NCBI RefSeq assembly: GCF_042678305.1
Contig: NZ_JBHUDT010000005.1
Strand: one strand, 5' to 3'
Length of the DNA stretch: 64,000 nt
DNA from: Gelatiniphilus marinus
Lineage (GTDB): Bacteria > Bacteroidota > Bacteroidia > Flavobacteriales > Flavobacteriaceae
Made by a program: the position numbers and the translations under genes. Shown here one piece after another: positions 15,601-24,025 of this stretch (positions within the stretch are counted from its first letter, which is position 1; every line of letters starts with the position of its first letter). Below the pieces are notes generated by a model. That model made no database searches and was not told the DNA's origin. It saw only the letters and a list, made by a program, of their open reading frames with translations.

Positions 15601-18183
15601 GGAACGTAAACCGACAAACGACTTATAAGGCGCGTAGGGTTTTGTAAAGGCATCCATCGAGAAATCGCCACCGTTTTCGAAAGCACGCACTAAAAATTGG
15701 GCGTTTAACATGCCCGGGGCATTTTTACCAACATTTAATTTGCTGTTAATTTTTGCTAAACCATCGGTATCAACGCTACCTTCAAAAACATTGATTTCCT
15801 CGGTACTGAATTTACGCGTGGGGTCGTTGAAAACGTAATTTTTATAGTTTTTAAAACTGGTGAGAGTTGGCGTAAACTTCGCCTTAATTTCAGCTTTAAG
15901 ATTTTTTCCGGGTGCACCGTGGAGCCATTTTACATCTAAAGTTCCTTTTAATGGGGCATCATTGGTTAGAACTTCATTATCGAAATCTACCTTGATTTTT
16001 AATCGGTTTGGTTTAACGGTTTCAACCTTTAATCCTTTGTAAAATGTGGCGCCACCAACCGAAACTTTGGCGTTGTAATTCCCTGTTTTATCTTCTTGAG
16101 CCGTTGGAACGGTAAATTTGTAAAAGTTATTGAGATTATTGTTGGTTACGTATTTATAAACCAATTTCCCGTTGGGATTTGTAATTTCCATTTTAACCGG
16201 ATGCCCTTTGGGAAGTTTGTTATCGGTATCGTTTAGCATAAAGGTTAAATGCAAGCTGTCTCCCGGTCGCCAAACCCCGCGCTCGCCATAAATGTAGCCT
16301 TTAAGGCCACGTTGCAGTCGGTTTCCGGAAACATCAAACTTGCTTAACGACAGCGAATTGCCATCGTGCAGTTTTACGTAGGTGGTGTTTTGTCCTTTGG
16401 AAACAATGGCGAAATTTGCATGTTTCTCGGAGTCGATGGTAATTAAACCTTGTTCGTCGGTATTTCTACTGGCGATTTCCTGTTGCTGAAAATTGTATAA
16501 CGTAATTTTCGCATTGGCCTCAGGATTAGTGTTTAAAATATTGGTTACCGCAAAATAATACGAGTTGTTCGAGCCCCGTTTTGCAATAACACCCAAGTTT
16601 GAAGCGAGCAAATTTTGAGATACTATTTTGCGCTCGTTGTAATAGGCATCGTGACATGGGTTTTGTTCCTCACGCCAATTGTACGCGTAGTTTTTGTAGC
16701 GGTACGCGAGATTGTCCCAATAGGCTTCCTCTTTTAAGTCTTCTTCTTCGGAAGATATTTCGTTAAAATCATCTTGATAATAATCTTCTTCGTAATAGTC
16801 GTTGTATTCATCTTCTTCGGTATTTGTTATTTTTGAATTTGCCTCGCAATCGTATAACGAATAGTTTCTGTTGAAACTCAATTCCACACGATAAATAGCG
16901 CCGGCATCGGCCTTAAAAAACTTTGATAAATCGATGCTGTACGCTTTCCATTTTCCGGTGTTTTCAGCCGGGTTTTGCAATTTAATGGTTTGTTTTGCAA
17001 TGCGGCGACCAACCTTTTTTATATCGTATTTATTATTGCTATTTAGGTTGTTGTCTTGTAGAAATTGTAGCACATTGTCTTCAAAAATTTTAATTACCCT
17101 AACATCAACAGCACTTAAATTAACGGCTTCAAAATTGAATTTTAAGGCTTCGGAATTTGGTAAAATGGTGCCGTTACTAATTAATCGTATTTGGGGTTTT
17201 AAATCTTCAAAAGCAATAATTTCTGAAAAAGGATTTTTTAGTTTAAAGTCGCTGGTGTTTTTAATGCCTTGGAAAACATCCACTTGAATATTGCCCACCA
17301 ATTTGCTGTCTGGATACACTTTTAGCACATTGCCATCAACGATATATTTCGGGTTTTTAATTTTTTGAATAGAAACCAAACCATCAAAATTTTGTTGTTT
17401 TTTAAGCGGATCGGAAAAGTTGATGGATAGGTGTTGTTCGGGTGATTGAATCACGTTCACATCTACAATCGTAAAATTATTTATTCCCGGAATCGTTAGC
17501 GAGTTTTCACCTTTGTTTGAAGCGTTTATAGTTTTACCGCTCCATTTTATATCAATTTTGCTGTCTTCAATTTGTCGATTTATACTATCAATTTTAAACT
17601 CGAAATGTTTAGAATTTTTATGGGCTTCATTAAAAACAAGATTCAGTTTTTTGCCATTTTGAGAAGCTTCAACTATGGTTTTTGCATCGTTAATCGATAT
17701 AACATCGGCAGATTTTATAACGCCCTCAAGGTATTGCCAATTTTTGCTATACGATTGCAAATGGTTGGTAACCACGTTAAAATTGGGCGTAATGGTTTTA
17801 AACTGAAATGTATAATCCTTAAAACCATCGGGCATATTTTTATAAATATCGCCGAGTTTTACCGTTACGGTATATTCTGTTGCCGGCTCTAAATGTTCAT
17901 CGGGCGTAAAAAGCAAAGTGTGTTTGTTTGCAACTGTTAATTTGCCCTCAATATGCGGTTTTATGCTAACGGTTTTATTGGTAATTTCCGTGCCCGTTTC
18001 CCAATCATCAACCTCGTTTGCTAAATTAATTAGAATTGGGCTCGCTACCGATGTGATGCCCGACGTGGTGTAACTTATGTAATCTCTAAATTTGAAAAGA
18101 TTATCGGTTTCTACTACTTTCTTTTTACAGGATGCGGCTAACGCAAGAATCAATACGCAAGCAAAAAGCTTTTTAAATGACAT
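12613..18183 (-). CDS. Giant alpha-2-macroglobulin family lipoprotein with thioester
   Basis: 1856 residues. The N-terminus has a lipobox (ALAASCKKK), so it is a lipid-anchored envelope protein. Domains: MG-type beta domains, a MG2 region (GYIYGERGVWRPGDSLHLTF, about 620-720), the bait-region/ANA segment, a MG10-like part, and a thioester domain with the CLEQ motif (C1410-Q1413 in YPHGCLEQTTS), then an alpha/alpha helical domain and a C-terminal receptor-like domain. Bacterial A2Ms such as YfhM trap proteases via the internal thioester and protect the envelope. A strongly acidic Tyr-rich insert (DEYNDYYEEDYYQDDFNE, about 460) is unusual. In many bacteria the partner PBP1C gene is adjacent; here the R-M island is downstream instead. 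A TACATTTG box lies upstream (18277 to 18270). Confidence 0.93.
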   Translation of the reverse strand: MSFKKLFACVLILALAASCKKKVVETDNLFKFRDYISYTTSGITSVASPILINLANEVDDWETGTEITNKTVSIKPHIEGKLTVANKHTLLFTPDEHLEPATEYTVTVKLGDIYKNMPDGFKDYTFQFKTITPNFNVVTNHLQSYSKNWQYLEGVIKSADVISINDAKTIVEASQNGKKLNLVFNEAHKNSKHFEFKIDSINRQIEDSKIDIKWSGKTINASNKGENSLTIPGINNFTIVDVNVIQSPEQHLSINFSDPLKKQQNFDGLVSIQKIKNPKYIVDGNVLKVYPDSKLVGNIQVDVFQGIKNTSDFKLKNPFSEIIAFEDLKPQIRLISNGTILPNSEALKFNFEAVNLSAVDVRVIKIFEDNVLQFLQDNNLNSNNKYDIKKVGRRIAKQTIKLQNPAENTGKWKAYSIDLSKFFKADAGAIYRVELSFNRNYSLYDCEANSKITNTEEDEYNDYYEEDYYQDDFNEISSEEEDLKEEAYWDNLAYRYKNYAYNWREEQNPCHDAYYNERKIVSQNLLASNLGVIAKRGSNNSYYFAVTNILNTNPEANAKITLYNFQQQEIASRNTDEQGLITIDSEKHANFAIVSKGQNTTYVKLHDGNSLSLSKFDVSGNRLQRGLKGYIYGERGVWRPGDSLHLTFMLNDTDNKLPKGHPVKMEITNPNGKLVYKYVTNNNLNNFYKFTVPTAQEDKTGNYNAKVSVGGATFYKGLKVETVKPNRLKIKVDFDNEVLTNDAPLKGTLDVKWLHGAPGKNLKAEIKAKFTPTLTSFKNYKNYVFNDPTRKFSTEEINVFEGSVDTDGLAKINSKLNVGKNAPGMLNAQFLVRAFENGGDFSMDAFTKPYAPYKSFVGLRSPEGNAYGSFFTDENQTFDVVVVDAFGKPIKRDNLEVKVYKIEWRWWWNSSYDNLSSYVSSSYHKPYLSSKINTDANGKSTLNINIPDSDRGRYLIRIIDPISGHATGRTAYFYKNWWSNSSSGDKEAAKMLIFSADKETYNVGETAKITFQSGSEGRALVSIENGTEVLDYKWVKTQQGETTVNVPITPEMAPNVFVNISLLQPHAISANDLPIRLFGVIPIMVEDPNTKLEPQLKMPNVLRPKETFQVNISEKNNKSMTYTIAMVEEGLLDLTRFKTPNAWDEFYKREALGVKTWDVFDDVIGAYSGSIDQVFAIGGDGYTAGGKNKKANRFKPVVTYLGPFHLKAGEKKSHTLTLPNYIGAVRTMVVAGDNKNQAYGSTDKSVEVKKPLMVLATLPRKLSPGEKVTLPVTVFAMEPKVKNVAVSLKLSDGISVIGKNSKTLSFAKPDEQMTYFQLDVSKAKGINTVEVIATGNDEKSTYKVELDVVNPNPMTSKHIDKTLAANATETLTFSTFGVDGTNSATLEFSTLPPMDFSRRLQFLIQYPHGCLEQTTSSVFPQLFLTDIFDLTHQKKQEIQTNIENGIKRMAHFQKPNGGMSYWMGENIVNDWSTSYAGHFMIEAEKKGFALPLTFKSNWIAYQKQAASQWRPTYRTYNSDLAQAYRLYTLALAGSPDLASMNRLREFTEISNEAKWRLAAAYALAGQKEASDNISQSANIEFKPVKHNYYTYGSRDRNRAMALETMVLTKNPKQRELAEYIAKSLSSNRWMSTQTTAYSLLAMAKMVNANGGKALNINYTINGKTENIDTKSAIAQRELQVNDGLNNLSFTNQKDNVVYVRVLNSGKLPLGHELAEQRGLSVSYAYKDLKGNTIDVSKLKQGQDFVATVRVSNLKNELVNDVALTQIFPSGWEIVNTRFTAFGSSTTSQARYTDIRDDRVNFYFDLPEKGKHSTKTFNLILNAAYLGTYYLPGIQAEAMYDNEYLVRTKGQWVVVER

Positions 18184-18269
18184 AGATTGATGGATTTTAA
18201 ATGAACAAAATAACTAAAAAAAGAAAGCGTAGGGAGTTTCATTTGTAGATCCCTAATGATTTTATCTAT

Positions 18270-18277
18270 CAAATGTA
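18270..18277 (-). promoter_or_regulatory. -7 promoter element of the alpha-2-macroglobulin gene
   Basis: TACATTTG on the minus strand, a perfect TAnnTTTG match 87 bases before the start codon. No good -33 TTG at the standard spacing. Confidence 0.4.
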
Positions 18278-18439
18278 ACATCGAAATAGCTTTTGTAGGA
18301 TAAAGATATTTTTCACATACGATGTTTCTCGTTAATAAAGTTACGTTCAAATTTTGGTGTTTAGGCTTTTTGGGGTTGTTAAATTGCTCTTAAAATTTAT
18401 ATCTAGCAAGCGTAAAAAGATCATGGTTATGTATTTATA

Positions 18440-19489
18440 TTAATTAGAATAAATCCCAATAACCAATTCCCCTTTATCATTCATTATAGCTCGATACATC
18501 CCAGCAGTGTTGAATTCGGCTACCATATTTCCGTTTTTGTCAATGGCAACAATACCGCCAGTGCCACCAAGATTGGTTAGTTTATTTTGAATAACTTCTT
18601 TTGAAGCGGCTTTAAGCGATAAGCCTTTGTATTCCATAAGCGCAGAAATATCATAAGCCACCATTCCCCTAATAAAATACTCGCCCCAACCCGTGCTCGA
18701 TACGGCGCAGGTATTATTGTTGGCGTAAGTGCCAGCGCCAATTATGGGCGAATCGCCAATGCGCCCCCAGCGTTTATTAGTCATGCCGCCAGTTGAAGTT
18801 CCAGCGGCCAAATTCCCGTTTTTATCGAGTGCCGCACAACCTACCGTTCCAAATTTAGAATCTTTAATAGTTTCATCATAAAATGACACTTTAGTATCGT
18901 GATCCAGTTCTGTCTTTTCTTTGTCTTTTATATTTTGAAGAGATTTGAAACGCCTTTCAGTGTAAAAATAATTGGGGTCAACAATTTGTAAATTTTGTTC
19001 CTCGGCAAAAGCATCCGCCCCTTTTCCTGATAGCATCACATGAGGCGATTTATCCATTACGGCTCGTGCCAAATCAATGGGGTTTTTAACGGTTGTTGTT
19101 CCTGCCGATGCACCTGCATTCAAAGTTTTTCCATCCATTATCGAGGCATCGTGTTCGTTGGTTCCTTCATGTGTAAAAACAGCACCTTTCCCAGCGTTAA
19201 AAAGTGGCGAATCTTCCATAATGTTTATGGTTTTGGTTACGGCATCCAAACTGCTTCCGCCGTTTTTCAAAATATTATAACCCACGCGAATGGCTTCTTC
19301 TAATTTCTGTTTGTAAGCGCTTTCCATTTCTTCAGACATATTCTTTTTTAAAATCGTGCCCGCGCCACCGTGAATGATTATAGCAAATTCTTGTTTGGTA
19401 GCTTCGGTAGTTTCTTTGGTGTTCTTTTCAGCATTTTTACAAGTGCTAAAAACCAATAAAAAGCTTAATAAAATGGTGGTTTTTCTCAT
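18440..19489 (-). CDS. Isoaspartyl peptidase / L-asparaginase (Ntn hydrolase), lipoprotein
   Basis: 349 residues of the plant-type asparaginase family, which cleaves isoaspartyl dipeptides and asparagine. It is made as a precursor that autocleaves before Thr215 (KFGTVGCAALDKNGNLAAGTSTGGMTNKRWGRIGDSPIIGAGTYA), giving alpha and beta subunits. HGGAGT near the N-terminus and GGTGG near the C-terminus are family marks. The leader ends in FSTCKNAE, a lipobox, so the enzyme is probably attached to the cell envelope. It is divergent from the aldehyde dehydrogenase gene with a 122-base shared promoter region. Confidence 0.93.
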   Translation of the reverse strand: MRKTTILLSFLLVFSTCKNAEKNTKETTEATKQEFAIIIHGGAGTILKKNMSEEMESAYKQKLEEAIRVGYNILKNGGSSLDAVTKTINIMEDSPLFNAGKGAVFTHEGTNEHDASIMDGKTLNAGASAGTTTVKNPIDLARAVMDKSPHVMLSGKGADAFAEEQNLQIVDPNYFYTERRFKSLQNIKDKEKTELDHDTKVSFYDETIKDSKFGTVGCAALDKNGNLAAGTSTGGMTNKRWGRIGDSPIIGAGTYANNNTCAVSSTGWGEYFIRGMVAYDISALMEYKGLSLKAASKEVIQNKLTNLGGTGGIVAIDKNGNMVAEFNTAGMYRAIMNDKGELVIGIYSN

Positions 19490-19611
19490 AACAAATAAAT
19501 ACGTAGAATGGCTTTTAAAGATAGCATATTAATATAAAATTGAGAAAGATAAATGCTATAAATTAGTATATTGGCATTTAAATCGAATAAAAGTATTAAA
19601 AATTATAATAT

Positions 19612-21165
19612 ATGAAAACAGTAACAACTGATTTCGGAATACAAGAAACTTTAAATCAATTGGGAGTAAAAGCCGTTAACGAAGGTACATCAACAGGTTT
19701 GAATTGCTTTGGTAAAGGAGAAATAATAGAATCCTATTCGCCAGTTGATGGTAAATTAATTGGAAAAGTTAAAGCAACTACCAGAGCAGATTACGAAAAA
19801 GTAATGGAAACTGCTACTAAAGCGTTTTTATCTTGGAGAAATATGCCAGCGCCTCAACGCGGAGAAATTGTGCGCCAATTTGGAAATAAATTAAGAGATT
19901 TAAAGGAACCTTTGGGGAAATTAGTGTCTTACGAAATGGGTAAATCTTTGCAAGAAGGCTACGGCGAAGTACAGGAAATGATTGATATTTGCGATTTTGC
20001 CGTTGGATTGTCCAGACAGTTAAACGGGCAAACCATCCCGTCTGAACGCCCTGGACATGTTATGCGCGAACAATGGCACCCTATTGGCGTGGTTGGTATC
20101 ATATCGGCATTTAATTTCCCTGTTGCAGTTTGGGCGTGGAACACCGCTTTAGCTTGGATTTGTGGTGATGTTTGTGTGTGGAAAGCCTCTGAAAAAACAC
20201 CGTTATGCGCTGTAGCGTGTCAAAATATTATCGCAGAAATTCTAAAAGAAAACAACTTGCCCGAAGGTGTTTCTTGTATTATTAATGGCAATTATAAAGT
20301 TGGTGAAATGATGACTAAAGACACAAGAGTTGCTTTAGTATCTGCCACAGGTTCTACAAGAATGGGACGCATTGTTGGCAAAACGGTTGCTGAACGTTTT
20401 GGGAAATCTTTATTGGAATTAGGCGGAAACAATGCTATAATAATCACACCGTCGGCCGATTTAAAAGTGGTGGTTCCCGGTGCTGTATTTGGTGCTGTGG
20501 GGACTTGTGGACAGCGCTGTACATCAACACGTCGTTTAATTATTCACGACTCGGTTTATAATAAAGTTAGAGACGCCATTGTTGGTGCTTACAAACAATT
20601 AACCATAGGTAATCCGTTAGATGAAAACAACCATATTGGGCCACTTATCGATAAAGATGCCGTAAAAACCTATTTGGCGGCTATTGAAAAAGCAAAAGCT
20701 GAAGGCGGAAACGTATTGGTTAATGGTGGTGTTTTAAGTGGCGAAGGTTACCAAAGTGGTTGCTACGTAAAACCTGCCATTATTGAAGCCGAAAACCATT
20801 TTGAAATCGTACAGCACGAAACCTTTGCGCCCATTTTATATTTAATGAAATACTCTGGTGAGGTTGAAAATGCCATTGAAAAACAAAACAGTGTTGCCCA
20901 AGGTTTATCTTCATCCATTATGACTAATGAACTGAAAGAAGCAGAGAAATTCTTGTCGTATGCAGGTTCAGACTGTGGGATTGCCAATGTAAATATTGGG
21001 ACTTCGGGTGCCGAAATTGGTGGTGCTTTTGGTGGCGAGAAAGAAACCGGTGGCGGGCGAGAGTCTGGAAGCGATGCTTGGAAAGTGTATATGAGACGCC
21101 AAACAAACACTATTAATTATTCTGATGAGTTGCCTTTAGCTCAAGGAATTAAGTTTGATTTATAG
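19612..21165 (+). CDS. ALDH7-type aldehyde dehydrogenase (alpha-aminoadipic semialdehyde dehydrogenase)
   Basis: NAD-dependent aldehyde dehydrogenase, 517 residues, closest in pattern to ALDH7A1/antiquitin, which oxidises alpha-aminoadipic semialdehyde in lysine breakdown. Landmarks: YSPVDGKLIGKV at the N-terminus, PIGVVGIISAFNFPVAVWAWN, cofactor motif VSATGSTRMGRIV, the general base in LELGGNNA, the nucleophile C303 in GTCGQRCTSTRRL and the C-terminal ETGGGRESGSDAWKVYMRRQTNTINYS typical of ALDH7. A strong terminator follows, so it is monocistronic. A role in lysine catabolism is inferred from the family; other lysine genes are not in the window. Confidence 0.93.
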   Translation: MKTVTTDFGIQETLNQLGVKAVNEGTSTGLNCFGKGEIIESYSPVDGKLIGKVKATTRADYEKVMETATKAFLSWRNMPAPQRGEIVRQFGNKLRDLKEPLGKLVSYEMGKSLQEGYGEVQEMIDICDFAVGLSRQLNGQTIPSERPGHVMREQWHPIGVVGIISAFNFPVAVWAWNTALAWICGDVCVWKASEKTPLCAVACQNIIAEILKENNLPEGVSCIINGNYKVGEMMTKDTRVALVSATGSTRMGRIVGKTVAERFGKSLLELGGNNAIIITPSADLKVVVPGAVFGAVGTCGQRCTSTRRLIIHDSVYNKVRDAIVGAYKQLTIGNPLDENNHIGPLIDKDAVKTYLAAIEKAKAEGGNVLVNGGVLSGEGYQSGCYVKPAIIEAENHFEIVQHETFAPILYLMKYSGEVENAIEKQNSVAQGLSSSIMTNELKEAEKFLSYAGSDCGIANVNIGTSGAEIGGAFGGEKETGGGRESGSDAWKVYMRRQTNTINYSDELPLAQGIKFDL

Positions 21166-21190
21166 ACTTTAAATCAATAATAAATTTTAA

Positions 21191-21219
21191 AAACCGTTTC
21201 AAATAGAAACGGTTTTTTT
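21191..21219 (+). terminator. Terminator of the aldehyde dehydrogenase gene
   Basis: AAACCGTTTC pairs perfectly with GAAACGGTTT around a 5-base loop (AAATA), followed by further T residues. Confidence 0.85.
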
Positions 21220-21289
21220 GTACTTTACTTTTTTAAGATTAAACCTGTTTGATAATATTCAGTCAAAAAAGTGTAATAAAGAAAACAGA

Positions 21290-22681
21290 ATGAAACGCAA
21301 ACACATTCAGCATTTATATTGGCGCATAGGTTTTGGAGTGCTTCCAAGTCAGCTTGAAAAGCTATCAAAAATAAACAAGAAAGAATTAATCAATGGCCTT
21401 TTTGTAGCTTCAAAAAACGTAACACCGCTTGAAGTTGATACTTCCGAAATAAAAGAAATTTTTAGAAGCAGTTTAATGAGTGCCAATAAACTAGACCCCG
21501 AAACACGCCGTAAAATCAGGAAAATAAGTCGTAAAAAACAAATAGAACTTAATATTGCTTGGATTGATAGGCTTACTTATTCGTCTGAAATCTTAAGAGA
21601 GAAAATGACGCTTTTCTGGGCTAATCATTTTGTATGCGAAGACAACAGCATCACTTATATTCAACAATTTAAAAACACACTCAGAGAACACGCGCTAGGT
21701 AATTTTAAGGATTTTGTGAATGCGGTTTCAAAAGAAGCAGCTATGACAAAATATTTAAACACAAAGCAAAACAAAAAGCAAAAACCTAACGAAAATTTTG
21801 CACGGGAGTTAATGGAATTGTTCACTTTAGGCGTTGGGCATTATACCGAAGCCGATATTAAAGAAAGTGCCAAAGCCTTTACTGGTTATAGCCATAATTT
21901 GCGTGGGGAATTTGTTTTTAGAAAACGCCATCATGATGAAAGTGATAAAACTTTTTTTGGTAAAACAGGAAACTTTTCGGGCGAAGATATTATTGATATA
22001 ATTCTAGAAAACAAACAATGCGCCAAATATATCTGCGGAAAAATATATCGCTATTTTGTAAATGATAGTATAGATGAAAACCATGTAAACGCCATGGCAA
22101 ACGTGTTTTATAAAGATTATGATATTGAAAACCTAATGCGTTACATGCTAATGTCAAATTGGTTTTATGATGAAAAAAACATAGGCACAAAAATAAAATC
22201 TCCCATTGAATTTTTAGTAGGAATGAAAACAACGGTGCCCACTACATTTAAAAACCCAAAGCAGTTATTGTACATTCAAAAATTGCTGGGGCAAACCCTG
22301 TTAAACCCACCAAATGTTGCGGGATGGAAAGGCGGCAGAAGCTGGATAGATAGCAATACCATTGTGTTGCGTTTAAAATTACCATCATTATTGTTAAATG
22401 ACGCTTACATCTCTAAGGTAAAAGAAGGGCAAAAAGATGTTAATGCGGAAGCTAAAAAGGCGATGTTCAAGAAAAAATACGGGAAACGTTTTAAAACTGA
22501 AACCGATTGGAAGTATTTTAATAATCATTTTAAAACCGTTGCATTGAATGATTTGCAAAACCACCTTTTGGCATGCGAAATTAACAACAGTGCTAAAGCG
22601 TATTTAAGCGCTTTAGAAAAAGTATCGAAGCAAGAATACTGTGTGCAACTAATGTCGTTACCAGAATATCAAATGTGTTAA
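21290..22681 (+). CDS. DUF1800 family protein
   Basis: 463 residues from the ATG at 21290 (MKRKHIQHLYWRIGFG); an upstream TTG-initiated extension runs back through the preceding terminator and is unlikely. Family marks: LYWRIGFG, REKMTLFWANHFV, the block NENFARELMELFTLGVGHYTEADIKESAKAFTGY, and GWKGGRSWIDSNTIVLR near the C-terminus. DUF1800 genes are almost always paired with DUF1501, as here (3-base gap), but the biochemical role is not known. No clear signal peptide is seen. Confidence 0.9.
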   Translation: MKRKHIQHLYWRIGFGVLPSQLEKLSKINKKELINGLFVASKNVTPLEVDTSEIKEIFRSSLMSANKLDPETRRKIRKISRKKQIELNIAWIDRLTYSSEILREKMTLFWANHFVCEDNSITYIQQFKNTLREHALGNFKDFVNAVSKEAAMTKYLNTKQNKKQKPNENFARELMELFTLGVGHYTEADIKESAKAFTGYSHNLRGEFVFRKRHHDESDKTFFGKTGNFSGEDIIDIILENKQCAKYICGKIYRYFVNDSIDENHVNAMANVFYKDYDIENLMRYMLMSNWFYDEKNIGTKIKSPIEFLVGMKTTVPTTFKNPKQLLYIQKLLGQTLLNPPNVAGWKGGRSWIDSNTIVLRLKLPSLLLNDAYISKVKEGQKDVNAEAKKAMFKKKYGKRFKTETDWKYFNNHFKTVALNDLQNHLLACEINNSAKAYLSALEKVSKQEYCVQLMSLPEYQMC

Positions 22682-22684
22682 ATT

Positions 22685-23875
22685 ATGGACAGAAGAAAAT
22701 TTTTAAAACATTCATCCTTAGCAAGTAGCTTATTTTTTGTGCCTAGTTTTGTTAGGGCATTCGAGGAAGTGGCAAGCAGCAAATTGGGGTATAAACGCTT
22801 AGTTATTATACAGCTTTCTGGTGGTAATGATGGTTTAAATACCGTAATCCCATTTAGAAACGATTTGTATTATAAAGCACGACCAACTATAGGTATTGCA
22901 AAAAGTAACATAATAAAACTTAATGATGAGGTTGGGCTACATTCCAGTTTAAAACCCTTAAAACGATTGTACGATAAAGGGTTTTTGTCAATCATAAATA
23001 ATGTGGGCTATCCAAACCCGGTTAGGTCGCATTTTAGGTCTATGGATATTTGGCAAACGGCAACAGATTCTAATAAATATTCGCAAAGCGGATGGATTGG
23101 CAGGTATTTAGACCATTACGGAAAACAACCGCATAGCGCCATTGAGGTAAACGAAAGTTTATCGTTAGCCATGAAAGGCGAACGCATCAATGCCATTGCC
23201 ACTCAAGATGCCAAATCGTTATATAAATTATCAAAAGATCCTTATTTTAAAAATATTCTTAAACACCAAAACGATGCGCATTTAAGCGAGCACAATTTAG
23301 GCTATTTGTACAAATCTATGATTGCTGCCGAATCGTCTGCTAAATATATTTTCGAAACCAGTAAAACCATTTCGAGCAAAAAAGAATACCCGAACAATAC
23401 CTTTGGAAAGCAAATGAAAACCACGGCGCAGTTTATTAATTCGCATATAGAAACCAAAGTTTTTTACACCTCGTTAGGTGGTTTCGATACGCACGTTAAT
23501 CAGTTAAATGCTCAAAAACGATTATTAGGAATTTATGCAAATAGCATTGAAGCCTTTGTACAAGATTTAAAAGATAACGATACATTTAAAGATACTTTAA
23601 TTTTAACGTTTTCAGAATTTGGGCGTCGTGTTAAGCAAAACGCGAGCGTTGGCACCGACCACGGTACAGCAAACAATGTTTTTGTAATTGGCGAAAATTT
23701 AAAGAAACAAGGCTTTTACAACAATATGGCTAGCTTAAATGATTTAGACGATAATGGCGATTTAAAATTCGAAATAGATTTTAGAACCATTTACGCCACA
23801 GTATTAGATAAATGGCTTGAGGTAGATGATAAAAAAATACTTGATAATTCTTTTAATCGGCTAGGTTTTATTTAA
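22685..23875 (+). CDS. DUF1501 family protein with Tat signal
   Basis: 396 residues. The N-terminus MDRRKFLKHSSLASSLFFVPSFVRA is a Tat signal (RRKFLK), so the protein is exported folded. DUF1501 belongs to the alkaline-phosphatase/sulfatase-like fold group; here LSGGNDGLNTVIPF, FRSMDIWQTA, LGGFDTHVNQ and FSEFGRRVKQNASVGTDHGTAN carry the conserved Asp/His residues expected to bind metal. It is translated directly after the DUF1800 gene. Substrate unknown. Confidence 0.9.
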   Translation: MDRRKFLKHSSLASSLFFVPSFVRAFEEVASSKLGYKRLVIIQLSGGNDGLNTVIPFRNDLYYKARPTIGIAKSNIIKLNDEVGLHSSLKPLKRLYDKGFLSIINNVGYPNPVRSHFRSMDIWQTATDSNKYSQSGWIGRYLDHYGKQPHSAIEVNESLSLAMKGERINAIATQDAKSLYKLSKDPYFKNILKHQNDAHLSEHNLGYLYKSMIAAESSAKYIFETSKTISSKKEYPNNTFGKQMKTTAQFINSHIETKVFYTSLGGFDTHVNQLNAQKRLLGIYANSIEAFVQDLKDNDTFKDTLILTFSEFGRRVKQNASVGTDHGTANNVFVIGENLKKQGFYNNMASLNDLDDNGDLKFEIDFRTIYATVLDKWLEVDDKKILDNSFNRLGFI

Positions 23876-23877
23876 AA

Positions 23878-23927
23878 GAAAAAACCTTGTCTCAAATTCC
23901 AGAAATGTACTGGCAGAAACAAGGTTT
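23878..23927 (-). terminator. Terminator between the DUF1501 and AlbA_2 genes
   Basis: AAACCTTGT (23882-23890) pairs with ACAAGGTTT (23919-23927), with an inner CCAG/CTGG stem. The T-rich side (TTTTTTCTTTT) follows on the minus strand, suiting the AlbA_2 gene that ends about 100 bases earlier. It starts only 3-7 bases after the DUF1501 stop and may also act on that transcript. Confidence 0.6.
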
Positions 23928-24025
23928 AAATCTATAAAAGATTAATAGCGCTGCAAAAATGCTTATAATTAATAGTTTATGCAATAAGCCAAAGTTAAAT
24001 TAACAATAACTTTATCAACAAGTAA

